A stretch of 7,498 nt of DNA from Gammaproteobacteria bacterium (GTDB taxonomy: Bacteria > Pseudomonadota > Gammaproteobacteria > Granulosicoccales > Granulosicoccaceae), in NCBI GenBank assembly GCA_020444765.1, contig JAGRHW010000169.1:1-7498 (forward strand). The letters run 5' to 3'. Under the pieces are notes generated by a model. That model was not told where the DNA came from. It did no database searches and was given only the letters and a program-made list of their open reading frames with translations. Position 1 is the first letter of the stretch; each line of letters begins with the position of its first letter. The position numbers and the translations under genes were made by a program. This document shows, piece by piece, positions 1-6,070 of the stretch.

Positions 1-2
1 AA

Positions 3-36
3 ATCCCGCTCCGCCGTTGCCCGTGCGGAGCGGGAT
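3..36 (-). terminator. Rho-independent-type hairpin after the cytochrome c' gene
   Basis: Positions 3-14 and 25-36 form a perfect 12-base-pair, GC-rich stem around a 10-base loop. It lies 11 bases beyond the stop codon of the cytochrome c' gene. Read on the minus strand the stem is followed by at least three T residues before the window ends, so the full U-tract cannot be seen. Stem strength and position fit an intrinsic terminator for the minus-strand gene. It could also serve a convergent gene beyond the left edge. Confidence 0.8.
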
Positions 37-47
37 GATCAAGCGCC

Positions 48-503
48 TTAGTCTTTCAGGCGGTAATCGTCGTGACAGCTCTTGCAGCTGCCACCGAGAT
101 CTTTCATCGCAGCTTTGACGCCGTCCAGAGAACCGGCGTTGGCTGCCATGGCTGTGGCCGCTTCAGCCATTTTCTGGCTGTACTCGCCGACTTTGGAACC
201 GGCTTCCCAAATGGCGGCTTTGGCCTTGCTGTCGACAGCGTCGCTGTCCGAGCCTTGCGGCCACAGACCGCCGTTTTTCATTGTGGCAACAGACTGGATG
301 TTATCGGCTGCCATCTGCGCCGCTTCGGCATCGAAGTCCATCTGGCCTTTGGCCATGGCGCCAAGAATGCCGATATTATATTTGTAAACATTCATCAGCC
401 CTTGGCGTGCCTTGATTTCAGTTTCAAACGGGTCGTCAGCCAGAGCCACGATCGATACGCCGGCCAGTACTGCGGCTATCGTTGCAGTGCGAATAAATCC
501 CAT
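48..503 (-). CDS. Cytochrome c' (class II c-type cytochrome), periplasmic
   Basis: A 151-residue secreted haem protein of the cytochrome c' family (called cycP in some bacteria). Residues 1-22 form a signal peptide with an Ala-Leu-Ala site, so the mature protein starts near Asp23. The mature part is all-helical in character, with the usual N-terminal Arg-Gln pair (residues 33-34) in helix A. The C-terminal haem motif is CKSCH (Cys140, Cys143, His144) followed by Tyr147-Arg148; the motif near the C-terminus is diagnostic of class II cytochromes. By alignment in my head, the residue packing on the distal haem face would be Met rather than the Leu of the Alcaligenes protein; this is an inference. 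Family members bind NO and CO on five-coordinate haem and several protect cells from nitric oxide. The ATG is supported by a GGAG site at 511-514 on the minus strand, 7 bases away. The gene appears monocistronic, with a terminator hairpin behind it and an FNR-like palindrome upstream. Confidence 0.93.
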   Translation of the reverse strand: MGFIRTATIAAVLAGVSIVALADDPFETEIKARQGLMNVYKYNIGILGAMAKGQMDFDAEAAQMAADNIQSVATMKNGGLWPQGSDSDAVDSKAKAAIWEAGSKVGEYSQKMAEAATAMAANAGSLDGVKAAMKDLGGSCKSCHDDYRLKD

Positions 504-512
504 GAACTATCT

Positions 513-538
513 CCGTCAATTAAGTGTATGTGTGACGG
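513..538. promoter_or_regulatory. Inverted repeat CCGTCA-N14-TGACGG before the cytochrome c' gene
   Basis: Perfect 6-base arms at 513-518 and 533-538 lie between the FNR-like palindrome and the start codon. On the minus strand the inner arm abuts the ribosome binding site, and the spacer contains TACACT (528 to 523), a possible -10 element. It could be an operator flanking the -10 region or, if transcription starts further upstream, an mRNA hairpin near the ribosome site. Arms this short can arise by chance. Confidence 0.3.
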
Positions 539-554
539 TATTTAAACAACAGAG

Positions 555-568
555 TTGACCCTGGTCAA
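555..568. promoter_or_regulatory. FNR/DNR-type binding site upstream of cytochrome c'
   Basis: TTGACCCTGGTCAA is a TTGA-N6-TCAA palindrome with the 14-base length of the FNR, Anr and DNR family consensus (TTGAT-N4-ATCAA); only the fifth base of each half differs (C/G instead of T/A). Its centre lies about 58 bases before the start codon at 503. A start of transcription near 516-520 would place it roughly at -41 to -46, close to the usual class II activator position. The match is seen directly. Which regulator binds is inference; an oxygen- or NO-responsive one would suit a cytochrome c'. Confidence 0.55.
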
Positions 569-717
569 TTGCAAAAAAATCACCGGGAATTACTAAGAAG
601 AATGGTGGTCCCGGTTCGCTGAACGTGCTCGCATCCTGGTTGGTGGTATTTTACCAAGCGTCATGCCGGGGGAGCAGATCACAGTTTGGCCTTGCCGGCT
701 ATGCCATACTTGCTGGT

Positions 718-867
718 ATGAACGGCTCAATGTTTCTAATTCTCGGTGTGCTGGCTTGCCTGCATCTTCTGATGGGCTGCAAGCTCAAGCTCTGGAGCTT
801 CAATACCAGTGTTGCCGTGACCTTTGCGCTGGTGGTCACGCCGATTGCCATTTTGCAATCGTTCTGA
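718..867 (+). CDS. Possible small two-helix membrane protein (hypothetical)
   Basis: An ATG-initiated frame of 49 residues with strongly hydrophobic composition. Residues about 5-21 and 31-46 could form two membrane helices, separated by a short polar stretch with two lysines (22 and 24). The frame is open further upstream to a GTG at 625, but the upstream part is less membrane-like. I see no convincing ribosome binding site before 718 or before a second ATG at 730, and no promoter. I do not recognise the protein. The hydrophobic pattern is the only support; it may be a chance frame in an intergenic region. Confidence 0.3.
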   Translation: MNGSMFLILGVLACLHLLMGCKLKLWSFNTSVAVTFALVVTPIAILQSF

Positions 868-992
868 AGCCGGCGATTATCCGGCGTAAGTCCAATACAA
901 GCCCGATGCCGGTCCAGACTCAAATCCGTACTTAATTCCCGGCAGCTACTTCCCGTTCGCCGAAAACATGGCAAGAGATGGCCGTGAGGCTG

Positions 993-998
993 TATAAT
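993..998 (+). promoter_or_regulatory. -10 box of the yadGH-methyltransferase operon
   Basis: A perfect sigma-70 TATAAT lies 29 bases before the yadG start codon, predicting transcription from about 1005 and a leader of roughly 23 bases. The -35 is poor: ATGGCA at 968-973 matches TTGACA at four of six positions with a long 19-base spacer. A weak -35 with a perfect -10 suggests modest or activator-assisted expression. Confidence 0.55.
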
Positions 999-1027
999 TT
1001 CTGCCTTTTTTCAGTGCGGAAGACACC

Positions 1028-1945
1028 ATGCAGGCACTCTCGATCAAGGGCCTTACCAAACAATATAAAAATGGTTTCCAGGCCCTCAAGGGCATAGATC
1101 TCAATGTGGAGCAGGGCGATTTTTTTGCGCTGCTGGGGCCTAACGGGGCGGGTAAATCCACGGCGATCGGCGTGATTACCGGGCTGGTGAATAAAACTTC
1201 CGGCAGTGTCAGCGTTTTCGGTCATGATCTGGATACCGATGTCGTACAGGCCAAAAGGCACATCGGTCTGGTTCCGCAGGAGTTCAATTTCAACGTCTTC
1301 GAACCGATCCGTGAGGTCATTATCAACCAGGCGGGTTATTACGGTATCAGCCGGATCGAGGCGCGCCGACGCAGCGAACATTTTCTCAAACAACTGGATC
1401 TGTGGGACAAACGTCACGATAGCGCCAGGCAATTATCCGGTGGTATGAAGCGGCGTCTGATGATCGCCCGCGCGCTGGTGCATTATCCGAAGCTGCTGAT
1501 TCTCGATGAACCTACCGCCGGTGTCGATATCGAGATTCGCCGTTCGATGTGGGACTTCCTGACGCGGATCAACGAGCAGGACGGTATTACGATCATTCTC
1601 ACCACCCATTATCTGGAAGAGGCCGAGTCGCTGTGCCGCAATGTTGCGATCATCAACCGCGGCGAGATTGTCGAACACGGCCGGGTCAGTGATCTGCTGA
1701 GCCGTGCGATGGTCGAGACCTTTGTCCTCGATATCGTTTCGGATGACCACAAAAATCTCGATTTGCCCGATTATAAAATCAACGCTTATACCGACGGACA
1801 GCTTGAGGTGGAAGTGGAAAAAAACAAAAGTCTCAACAATCTGTTTAATGAACTGTCGGCAAAAAATATAAAGGTCAAGAGCATGCGTAATAAAACGAAT
1901 CGTCTCGAGGAGTTTTTCCTCCGCCTGGTGAGGAATCAAGCTTGA
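1028..1945 (+). CDS. yadG: ABC-2 type exporter, ATP-binding subunit (YadG-like)
   Basis: A 305-residue cytoplasmic ATPase that would power the membrane subunit encoded next. All nucleotide-binding motifs are intact: Walker A GPNGAGKST (37-45), Q-loop Gln84, signature LSGGM (136-140), Walker B LLILDE (156-161), D-loop Gly165-Asp167 and switch His194. Length and sequence run parallel to Escherichia coli YadG (about 308 residues), including stretches such as LVPQEFNFN, NQAGYYG and GGMKRRLMIARAL. The C-terminal 90 residues form the small accessory domain of this subfamily, ending in NRLEEFF. The ATG is preceded by GGAAG at 1018-1022, five bases away, and by a perfect -10 box. The stop codon overlaps the permease start, so the two are probably translationally coupled. 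The substrate of YadGH is not known; export is inferred from the ABC-2 architecture and absence of a binding protein. Confidence 0.93.
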   Translation: MQALSIKGLTKQYKNGFQALKGIDLNVEQGDFFALLGPNGAGKSTAIGVITGLVNKTSGSVSVFGHDLDTDVVQAKRHIGLVPQEFNFNVFEPIREVIINQAGYYGISRIEARRRSEHFLKQLDLWDKRHDSARQLSGGMKRRLMIARALVHYPKLLILDEPTAGVDIEIRRSMWDFLTRINEQDGITIILTTHYLEEAESLCRNVAIINRGEIVEHGRVSDLLSRAMVETFVLDIVSDDHKNLDLPDYKINAYTDGQLEVEVEKNKSLNNLFNELSAKNIKVKSMRNKTNRLEEFFLRLVRNQA

Positions 1946-2718
1946 TGTATCTGCGTGAAAACCTGGTGGCGTTCTGGACCATCGTGGTCAAGGAAGTGTT
2001 GCGCTTTATGCGGATCTGGGTGCAGACGATTGTGCCGCCGGCGATTAATTCCCTGTTGTATATGGTGATTTTCGGCACCTTGATCGGTTCGCAGATTGCC
2101 GATATGGGCGGTCACCGCTATATCGAATACATCGTGCCGGGCATCATCATGATGACGGTGATCACCAACTCCTACGGCAACGTGGTGTCGTCGTTTTACA
2201 GCACGAAATTCCAGCGCAATATCGAGGAGTTGCTGATTTCACCGGTGCACAATATTTTTATTCTCGCCGGTTATGTCGCGGGTGGCGTATTGCGGGGCTT
2301 TACCGTCGGTATCGTGGTGGCGCTGGTGTCGATGCTGTTCACGCACCTGTCGATGCATAATTTTTTCCAGACCTTCAGCATCATGTTTCTGACCGCGACC
2401 CTGTTTTCAATCGCCGGTTTTATCAACGCGATCTATGCGCGCAGTTTCGATGATATCTCGATTATTCCGAATTTCGTGCTGACGCCGCTGACCTATCTGG
2501 GCGGCATTTTTTATTCGATAAAAATGCTGCCGGAATTTTGGCAGAATGTCTCGATGCTGAACCCTGTTTTGTATATGATCAACGGATTCCGTCAGGGTGT
2601 ATTAGGTACATCGGATATCGATATCGCAGTGTCCTATCTGGTGATTATCGCGTTTATCGGGCTTTTCGGTTTTTGGGCGATGAAATTGCTTAACAATGGC
2701 GTCGGTATAAAAGAATAA
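1945..2718 (+). CDS. yadH: ABC-2 type exporter, permease subunit (YadH-like)
   Basis: An integral inner-membrane permease of 257 residues, the partner of the YadG ATPase. It shows about six hydrophobic segments and an ABC-2 family core. The N-terminal amphipathic part (FMRIWVQTIVPP), the segment KFQRNIEELLISPV and the late motif SFDDISIIPNFVLTPLTYLG all match Escherichia coli YadH closely, and the length is the same as that family. The ATG at 1945 shares one base with the TGA of yadG. An in-frame TTG at 1942 is an alternative and sits 8 bases after GAGG (1930-1933), against 11 for the ATG, so the start is uncertain by one residue. The substrate is unknown. The methyltransferase gene follows after 22 bases and is likely cotranscribed. 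Confidence 0.92.
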   Translation: MYLRENLVAFWTIVVKEVLRFMRIWVQTIVPPAINSLLYMVIFGTLIGSQIADMGGHRYIEYIVPGIIMMTVITNSYGNVVSSFYSTKFQRNIEELLISPVHNIFILAGYVAGGVLRGFTVGIVVALVSMLFTHLSMHNFFQTFSIMFLTATLFSIAGFINAIYARSFDDISIIPNFVLTPLTYLGGIFYSIKMLPEFWQNVSMLNPVLYMINGFRQGVLGTSDIDIAVSYLVIIAFIGLFGFWAMKLLNNGVGIKE

Positions 2719-2740
2719 TTTCAAAGGCAGTGGCAAAAAC

Positions 2741-3556
2741 GTGAAGAAAAAATCCAAAAAAGGCAGCATCGCCAAACGGGTGGATAAGCATCTGTTGTAT
2801 CAGGAGTCGGTGCAGAACACCGATTTCGAGCTGGATTTTATCCGCGACACCTTCCGCACCTTGCGTGGTCGAAAACCGCGTTCGATGCGTGAGGATTTTT
2901 CCGGCACCTCGCTGGCGGCCGTCAACTGGGTTGGTCGCAGCCACAAGAATACCTCGGTCGCGGTGGATATAGATCCGGACGTGCTGGCCTGGGGCCGGCA
3001 GCACAATGTGTCGACGCTCAACGAAGAACAACAGCAGCGCCTGCAACTGATCGAGGGCGATGTGCTGGATGTCTACAGTCATCAGGTGGACTTTATCCAG
3101 GCCTTTAATTTCAGTTACTGGTGTTTTCAGGAACGCCGGCAGATGCTGGATTATTTCAGCCGTTGCCGGGCCAATCTCAAGGAAGACGGTATTTTGTTTC
3201 TCGATGCCTACGGCGGTTTCGAGGCTTATAAAACCCAGAAGGAATACCGCGAGGTCGGTGACTTCACCTATATCTGGGAGCAGGCCGAATTCAACGCGGT
3301 CACCTGCGAGCAGAAATGCCACATCCATTTCAAGTTTAAGGACGGCTCGAAGCTCAAACGGGCTTTTTCCTACGTCTGGCGGATCTGGGGAGCCAAGGAG
3401 TTACGTGAAGTCCTGAGCGATGCCGGCTTTCGCAAAACCACTCTGTATCTGCAGGCCTTCGACGAAGAAACCGACGAGCCGCTCGATGAATATATCCCGA
3501 CCGATGAAGCCGGCGATTATGCCTGCTGGCTCGGTTATATCGTCGCTGAAAAATAA
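2741..3556 (+). CDS. Uncharacterised class I SAM-dependent methyltransferase
   Basis: A 271-residue soluble protein with a Rossmann methyltransferase layout. Seen directly: a lysine-rich N-terminus, a motif I region EDFSGTS (51-57) where the usual GxGxG loop would be, the acidic motif II VDIDPD (75-80) with Asp76/Asp78 placed to bind the ribose hydroxyls, EGDVLD (105-110) at the motif III position, and AFNFSYWCF (121-129) at motif IV. The C-terminal half contains a beta-rich insert with HIHFKFKDGS and ends in WLGYIVAEK. I recognise the EDFxGT-type family as widespread but know of no assigned substrate. The start is GTG; an earlier GTG at 2730 runs into a stop at once and no ATG occurs until codon 49. 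AAGG at 2724-2727 is a rather distant ribosome site. The gene is 22 bases after yadH and probably in that operon. Its last 22 bases overlap the tail of the convergent kinase gene. The acceptor could be a small molecule or protein. Confidence 0.85.
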   Translation: MKKKSKKGSIAKRVDKHLLYQESVQNTDFELDFIRDTFRTLRGRKPRSMREDFSGTSLAAVNWVGRSHKNTSVAVDIDPDVLAWGRQHNVSTLNEEQQQRLQLIEGDVLDVYSHQVDFIQAFNFSYWCFQERRQMLDYFSRCRANLKEDGILFLDAYGGFEAYKTQKEYREVGDFTYIWEQAEFNAVTCEQKCHIHFKFKDGSKLKRAFSYVWRIWGAKELREVLSDAGFRKTTLYLQAFDEETDEPLDEYIPTDEAGDYACWLGYIVAEK

Positions 3557-4905
3557 AGCGTTATCCGGGCGCCGCCGAGTTTTTCGCTGCGCCCCAGTTG
3601 CAGTTTTCCTCCATAGGCCGCCATCAGCTCGCTCGATACTGCAAGCCCGAGGCCCTGGCCTTCGACCCGGGTATCGGCGCGTTTACCGCGTTCAAGCAAG
3701 TCGTCGGTGATATCGTCCGGGAAGCCGGGCCCGTTGTCATCGATCGTCAGCACAAGAAAATCATGCGCGGGTTTTTCCGTGCTGATGTGCCTGCTCACGC
3801 AAATCCGGCTCGCGCCGTATTTGTAGGCGTTTTCCAGCAGATTACCGAAGATTTCCATCAGGTCGGTGCCGTCCATGCGCAGCTTGCAATCATCCTCCAG
3901 CGCGATGTCGAGCCTGACCGGGCGCTGTCGATAGACTTTCTGCAGGCTTGACTCCAGACGTTGCAACAAGGGTTTTACCGCCACCGCCGGTCCGAGCGGC
4001 CGGGCACCGCTGACCGAGGCGCGGCGGATATGATAGGCGATGATGTCCTTCATGCGACCGCTTTGTTCGGCGATGGTCTGACGATTCGCGCTGTCTATCG
4101 ATGCATCCTGGGCAAGGTTCTGCATCACGCTGAGCGGAGTTTTCAGACTATGGGCCAAATCGTCGATAACGTTTTTGTAGCGGGTCCGCCGGTTACGCTC
4201 ACTGTGCAGCAGCGTGTTCAGGCTGTGGGCGACGGGTTTCAGCTCCTGCGGCAAGCGAGTGTCGAGTTGTTCGTCCTTGCCTTGCTGGATGCGCTGCAGA
4301 CCGCGCGAAATCTTGCCGAGCGGTTTCAGCCCCCACATCAGAACGAACAATTGCAGCAGTAGTAACAGCAGGGCTGAGGTCAGCAGTGTGGTCAGCAGTT
4401 TCTGATCGAATACCTTTAATTGCGCCAGGTGTTCATCGGCGCTCGCCAGCAGCAGGATGTTGAATTCCTTTTCGGCCTGCTCGGCATTCGACCAGCTGAA
4501 GCCGAAGCGCAGGCTGAAGGCCGGAGTCCCTGTAGCGCTTTCCTGTTGCCGGAAACGCCACTGTCCGGTCAAGACCTGTTGGGTGTTTTCCAGCAGTTGA
4601 TGATTATCGTCGGAACCCGAGCGCCAGACTTGCCGCCCATCGGCATCGTACAGGCGGGCCGACAGTCCTGACTCGGGCTGTCGCAGCCGGCCGTCCGGCA
4701 AGCCGTATTCGTTGATCTGCAGGGTGCCCTGTTGGTCCAGTTCCGCGGCGCCGAGGATGCCGTAGATCAGGCCCTCCATGCGATCGCGTTGCGCCTGTTC
4801 TGCACGCGAATGCACCGAGTGTTGTACGGACAGCGCGGTCAGGGCCACAAAGGAGGCCAGCACCAGCACATTGGCCAGCAACAGGCGGGCGGAAATCGAG
4901 TTCAT
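3535..4905 (-). CDS. phoQ: Sensor histidine kinase, PhoQ-like
   Basis: A 456-residue inner-membrane sensor kinase. Order of parts: transmembrane helix 1 (about 8-27), periplasmic sensor domain (about 28-169), transmembrane helix 2 (about 170-193), HAMP linker (about 194-245), H-box DLAHSLKTPL with phosphoacceptor His252, N-box around Glu351-Asn359, G1 box DDNGPG (389-394) and G2 box GQGLGL (416-421). The H-box, the segment HIRRAS, the stretch around KVYRQR and RGKRADT before the G2 box match Escherichia coli PhoQ specifically. The sensor domain keeps a YDADGRQVW segment like that of PhoQ but has no dense run of Asp/Glu equivalent to the enterobacterial metal-binding patch, so the signal may differ. 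The ATG overlaps the regulator's TGA as ATGA, indicating translational coupling. The gene tail overlaps the convergent methyltransferase gene. Membership of the PhoQ group is well supported; Mg2+ sensing is not. Confidence 0.88.
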   Translation of the reverse strand: MNSISARLLLANVLVLASFVALTALSVQHSVHSRAEQAQRDRMEGLIYGILGAAELDQQGTLQINEYGLPDGRLRQPESGLSARLYDADGRQVWRSGSDDNHQLLENTQQVLTGQWRFRQQESATGTPAFSLRFGFSWSNAEQAEKEFNILLLASADEHLAQLKVFDQKLLTTLLTSALLLLLLQLFVLMWGLKPLGKISRGLQRIQQGKDEQLDTRLPQELKPVAHSLNTLLHSERNRRTRYKNVIDDLAHSLKTPLSVMQNLAQDASIDSANRQTIAEQSGRMKDIIAYHIRRASVSGARPLGPAVAVKPLLQRLESSLQKVYRQRPVRLDIALEDDCKLRMDGTDLMEIFGNLLENAYKYGASRICVSRHISTEKPAHDFLVLTIDDNGPGFPDDITDDLLERGKRADTRVEGQGLGLAVSSELMAAYGGKLQLGRSEKLGGARITLYFSATI

Positions 4906-5618
4906 CCGCCGGGTTTGTCCGTGTCCTGGTCGCCTTGCGTATTGCCACGCTTCAATGCAAGCCTGTAGCCACGGCCACGCAAGGTCTCGATCGGGTTGAG
5001 GGTTTTTTCAGGGTCGAGCTTACTACGCAGGCGCTTGACGAACACCTCCAGAATATTCGGATCACGATCCGTGTCTTCATCGTAGAGATGATCGAGCAGA
5101 ACGTTTTTCGAGATCACCTGACCGGCATGGATGGCCAGGTACTCCATGACCTTGTATTCGTAGGCGGTCAGTTCGACCACTTTATCCTTGACCGACACCT
5201 GCTGCGAGCGGGTGTCGACTTGCAGTTCGCCGAAATGCAGGACCGAGTCCGACCAGCCGCCGCTGCGCCGGAGCAGGGCGCGAATCCGCGCCAGCAGTTC
5301 CTCCATATGAAACGGTTTTGCCAGGTAGTCGTCGGCGCCGGATTCCAGCCCCTCGACCTTGTCCTGCCAGGTGTCGCGGGCGGTCAGGATCAGGATCGGG
5401 TAATGTTTGTCGCGGGCCCGGGTCTGCTTGATGATCTCCGCGCCGTCCATGCCCGGCAGGCCGAGATCGATGATCGCGATATCGAGCGGCATTTCGGTGG
5501 CGAGATAAAGGCCTTCCTGCCCGTCGGCCGCTTCGTCGATGGCGAATCCTTCTTCGCGCAGACGGCCGACGATCTGGCTGCGCAATTCGTTTTCGTCTTC
5601 AATTACCAGGGCGCGCAT
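4902..5618 (-). CDS. phoP: Response regulator, OmpR/PhoB family, PhoP-like
   Basis: A 238-residue DNA-binding regulator partnered with the downstream kinase. The receiver domain (1-118) has the acidic pair Glu7-Asp8, phosphoacceptor Asp51 in DLGLPGMDG, Thr79 and Lys101. The segment TARDTWQDKVEGLESGADDY is very like PhoP of enteric bacteria. The C-terminal winged-helix domain (about 125-222) includes LTAYEYKVMEYL, a recognition helix around 186-201 and the wing motif RGRGYRL (214-220). About 16 polar residues extend beyond the usual end of the family and include the overlap with the kinase start. The ATG at 5616-5618 has a strong AGGAG ribosome site at 5628-5632, nine bases away. It lies 27 bases downstream of the PepSY gene and is likely expressed with it. 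No clear direct-repeat PhoP box is visible upstream, so autoregulation cannot be claimed. Confidence 0.9.
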   Translation of the reverse strand: MRALVIEDENELRSQIVGRLREEGFAIDEAADGQEGLYLATEMPLDIAIIDLGLPGMDGAEIIKQTRARDKHYPILILTARDTWQDKVEGLESGADDYLAKPFHMEELLARIRALLRRSGGWSDSVLHFGELQVDTRSQQVSVKDKVVELTAYEYKVMEYLAIHAGQVISKNVLLDHLYDEDTDRDPNILEVFVKRLRSKLDPEKTLNPIETLRGRGYRLALKRGNTQGDQDTDKPGG

Positions 5619-5645
5619 GTTTTTGTTCTCCTGACGGTCGTGAGA

Positions 5646-5900
5646 TTAACGGTCGTGGATCGTAAAAACCCTGACTTTGCCATCGCTGATCAGCTTGACT
5701 TCGAAGGAACGGTTGCCGTTTTTATTGTGCTCGGCCACCGACAGAACCTTGCCGCCGCCGTTGCGTTTTTGCGCCTCGCGGATGGCGTCCTGCCGGCTTA
5801 TCTTGCCGCCTTTGTCCGCCAGAACCGGCTGCACGGCAAGCAATGCGAGCAAGATCGCCGTCACGGTAATTCTGAATGTTTTGCGCAACAGTGCGGACAT
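5646..5900 (-). CDS. Small secreted PepSY-domain protein
   Basis: An 84-residue protein with a clear signal peptide (1-28, basic Arg6-Lys7 and Arg10, hydrophobic 11-23, cleavage after Val-Leu-Ala). The mature 56 residues are essentially one PepSY unit: ISRQDAIREAQKR as the helix, GGKVLSV as the turn and strand, then SFEVKLISDGKVRVFTI as the hairpin. PepSY domains are small periplasmic or extracellular modules, some inhibiting proteases; the function of stand-alone ones is mostly unknown. It is the first gene of a PepSY-phoP-phoQ unit, with 27 bases to phoP. A periplasmic role tied to the kinase sensor domain is inferred from context. No ATG, GTG or TTG occurs in frame between the upstream stop and this ATG, so the start is secure although the ribosome site is weak (AGGGG at 5920-5924 is too far to be ideal). 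Confidence 0.82.
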   Translation of the reverse strand: MSALLRKTFRITVTAILLALLAVQPVLADKGGKISRQDAIREAQKRNGGGKVLSVAEHNKNGNRSFEVKLISDGKVRVFTIHDR

Positions 5901-6070
5901 GATGGCTGGACCGTGGTTTCCCCTGAACTCCTGATTGTAGCAACAACTGCCGGGCTGTAAGTATTATTGTCCGTCACAGTCTAGGCAGGAGCGTCTGAAT
6001 CCCGGCTGAACTTCAGGAAAAAGCCGTCGGTAAAGCGTGATGGGGCGCTGGTTTCTGATCGGCGGGATTG
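5901..6070. other. Intergenic region between csiV and the PepSY gene
   Basis: 170 non-coding bases between two genes on the same strand. It contains the possible PepSY promoter, an AT-rich patch at about 5958-5969 and a small palindrome CTGAACTTCAG at 6006-6016. I see no hairpin plus T-tract that would clearly end csiV transcription, so read-through from mfd-csiV into the regulator unit cannot be excluded. Confidence 0.5.
5934..5942 (-). promoter_or_regulatory. Possible extended -10 promoter for PepSY-phoP-phoQ
   Basis: On the minus strand the sequence reads TGCTACAAT, an extended -10 (TGn) joined to a five-of-six TATAAT match. Transcription would begin near 5927, about 27 bases before the PepSY start codon. 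No good -35 is present: TTACAG lies 15 bases upstream. Position and motif are reasonable, but this is a weak prediction. Confidence 0.35.

Larger units (their letters stand above)
504..1027. other. Divergent intergenic region between cytochrome c' and yadG
   Basis: This 524-base gap separates two divergently transcribed genes. The left part holds the cytochrome c' control region (inverted repeat at 513-538, FNR-like palindrome at 555-568, A-tract at 572-578). The middle holds one possible short membrane ORF (718-867). A weak GC hairpin, stem 869-873 with 881-885, follows that ORF but has no T-tract. The right end holds the yadG -10 box at 993-998. No tRNA, riboswitch or insertion sequence is recognisable; 569-717 and 886-992 otherwise show nothing I can assign. 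Confidence 0.6.

Noticed and set aside
72..545. Plus-strand open frame opposite cytochrome c'
   Set aside because: It overlaps the cytochrome gene completely, crosses its promoter and has no family resemblance.
869..885. Hairpin after the small membrane ORF as a terminator
   Set aside because: The stem is only five base pairs and no T-tract follows on either strand.
699..974. Minus-strand frame of 91 codons in the intergenic region
   Set aside because: Composition is Arg/Ser-rich without domain character, and it runs antisense to the more plausible hydrophobic ORF and into the yadG promoter region.
932..1939. Minus-strand open frames opposite yadG
   Set aside because: Two frames of about 167 codons mirror the ABC ATPase gene, which has every expected motif on the other strand.
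4935..5960. Long open frame on the plus strand (341 codons) opposite the regulator and PepSY genes
   Set aside because: It is antisense to two well-supported genes, resembles no protein family I know, and looks like the mirror frame expected from GC-rich coding DNA.
6006..6016. CTGAACTTCAG palindrome as a terminator for csiV
   Set aside because: The five-base arms around a single central base cannot form a stable hairpin loop; it may be a chance palindrome.
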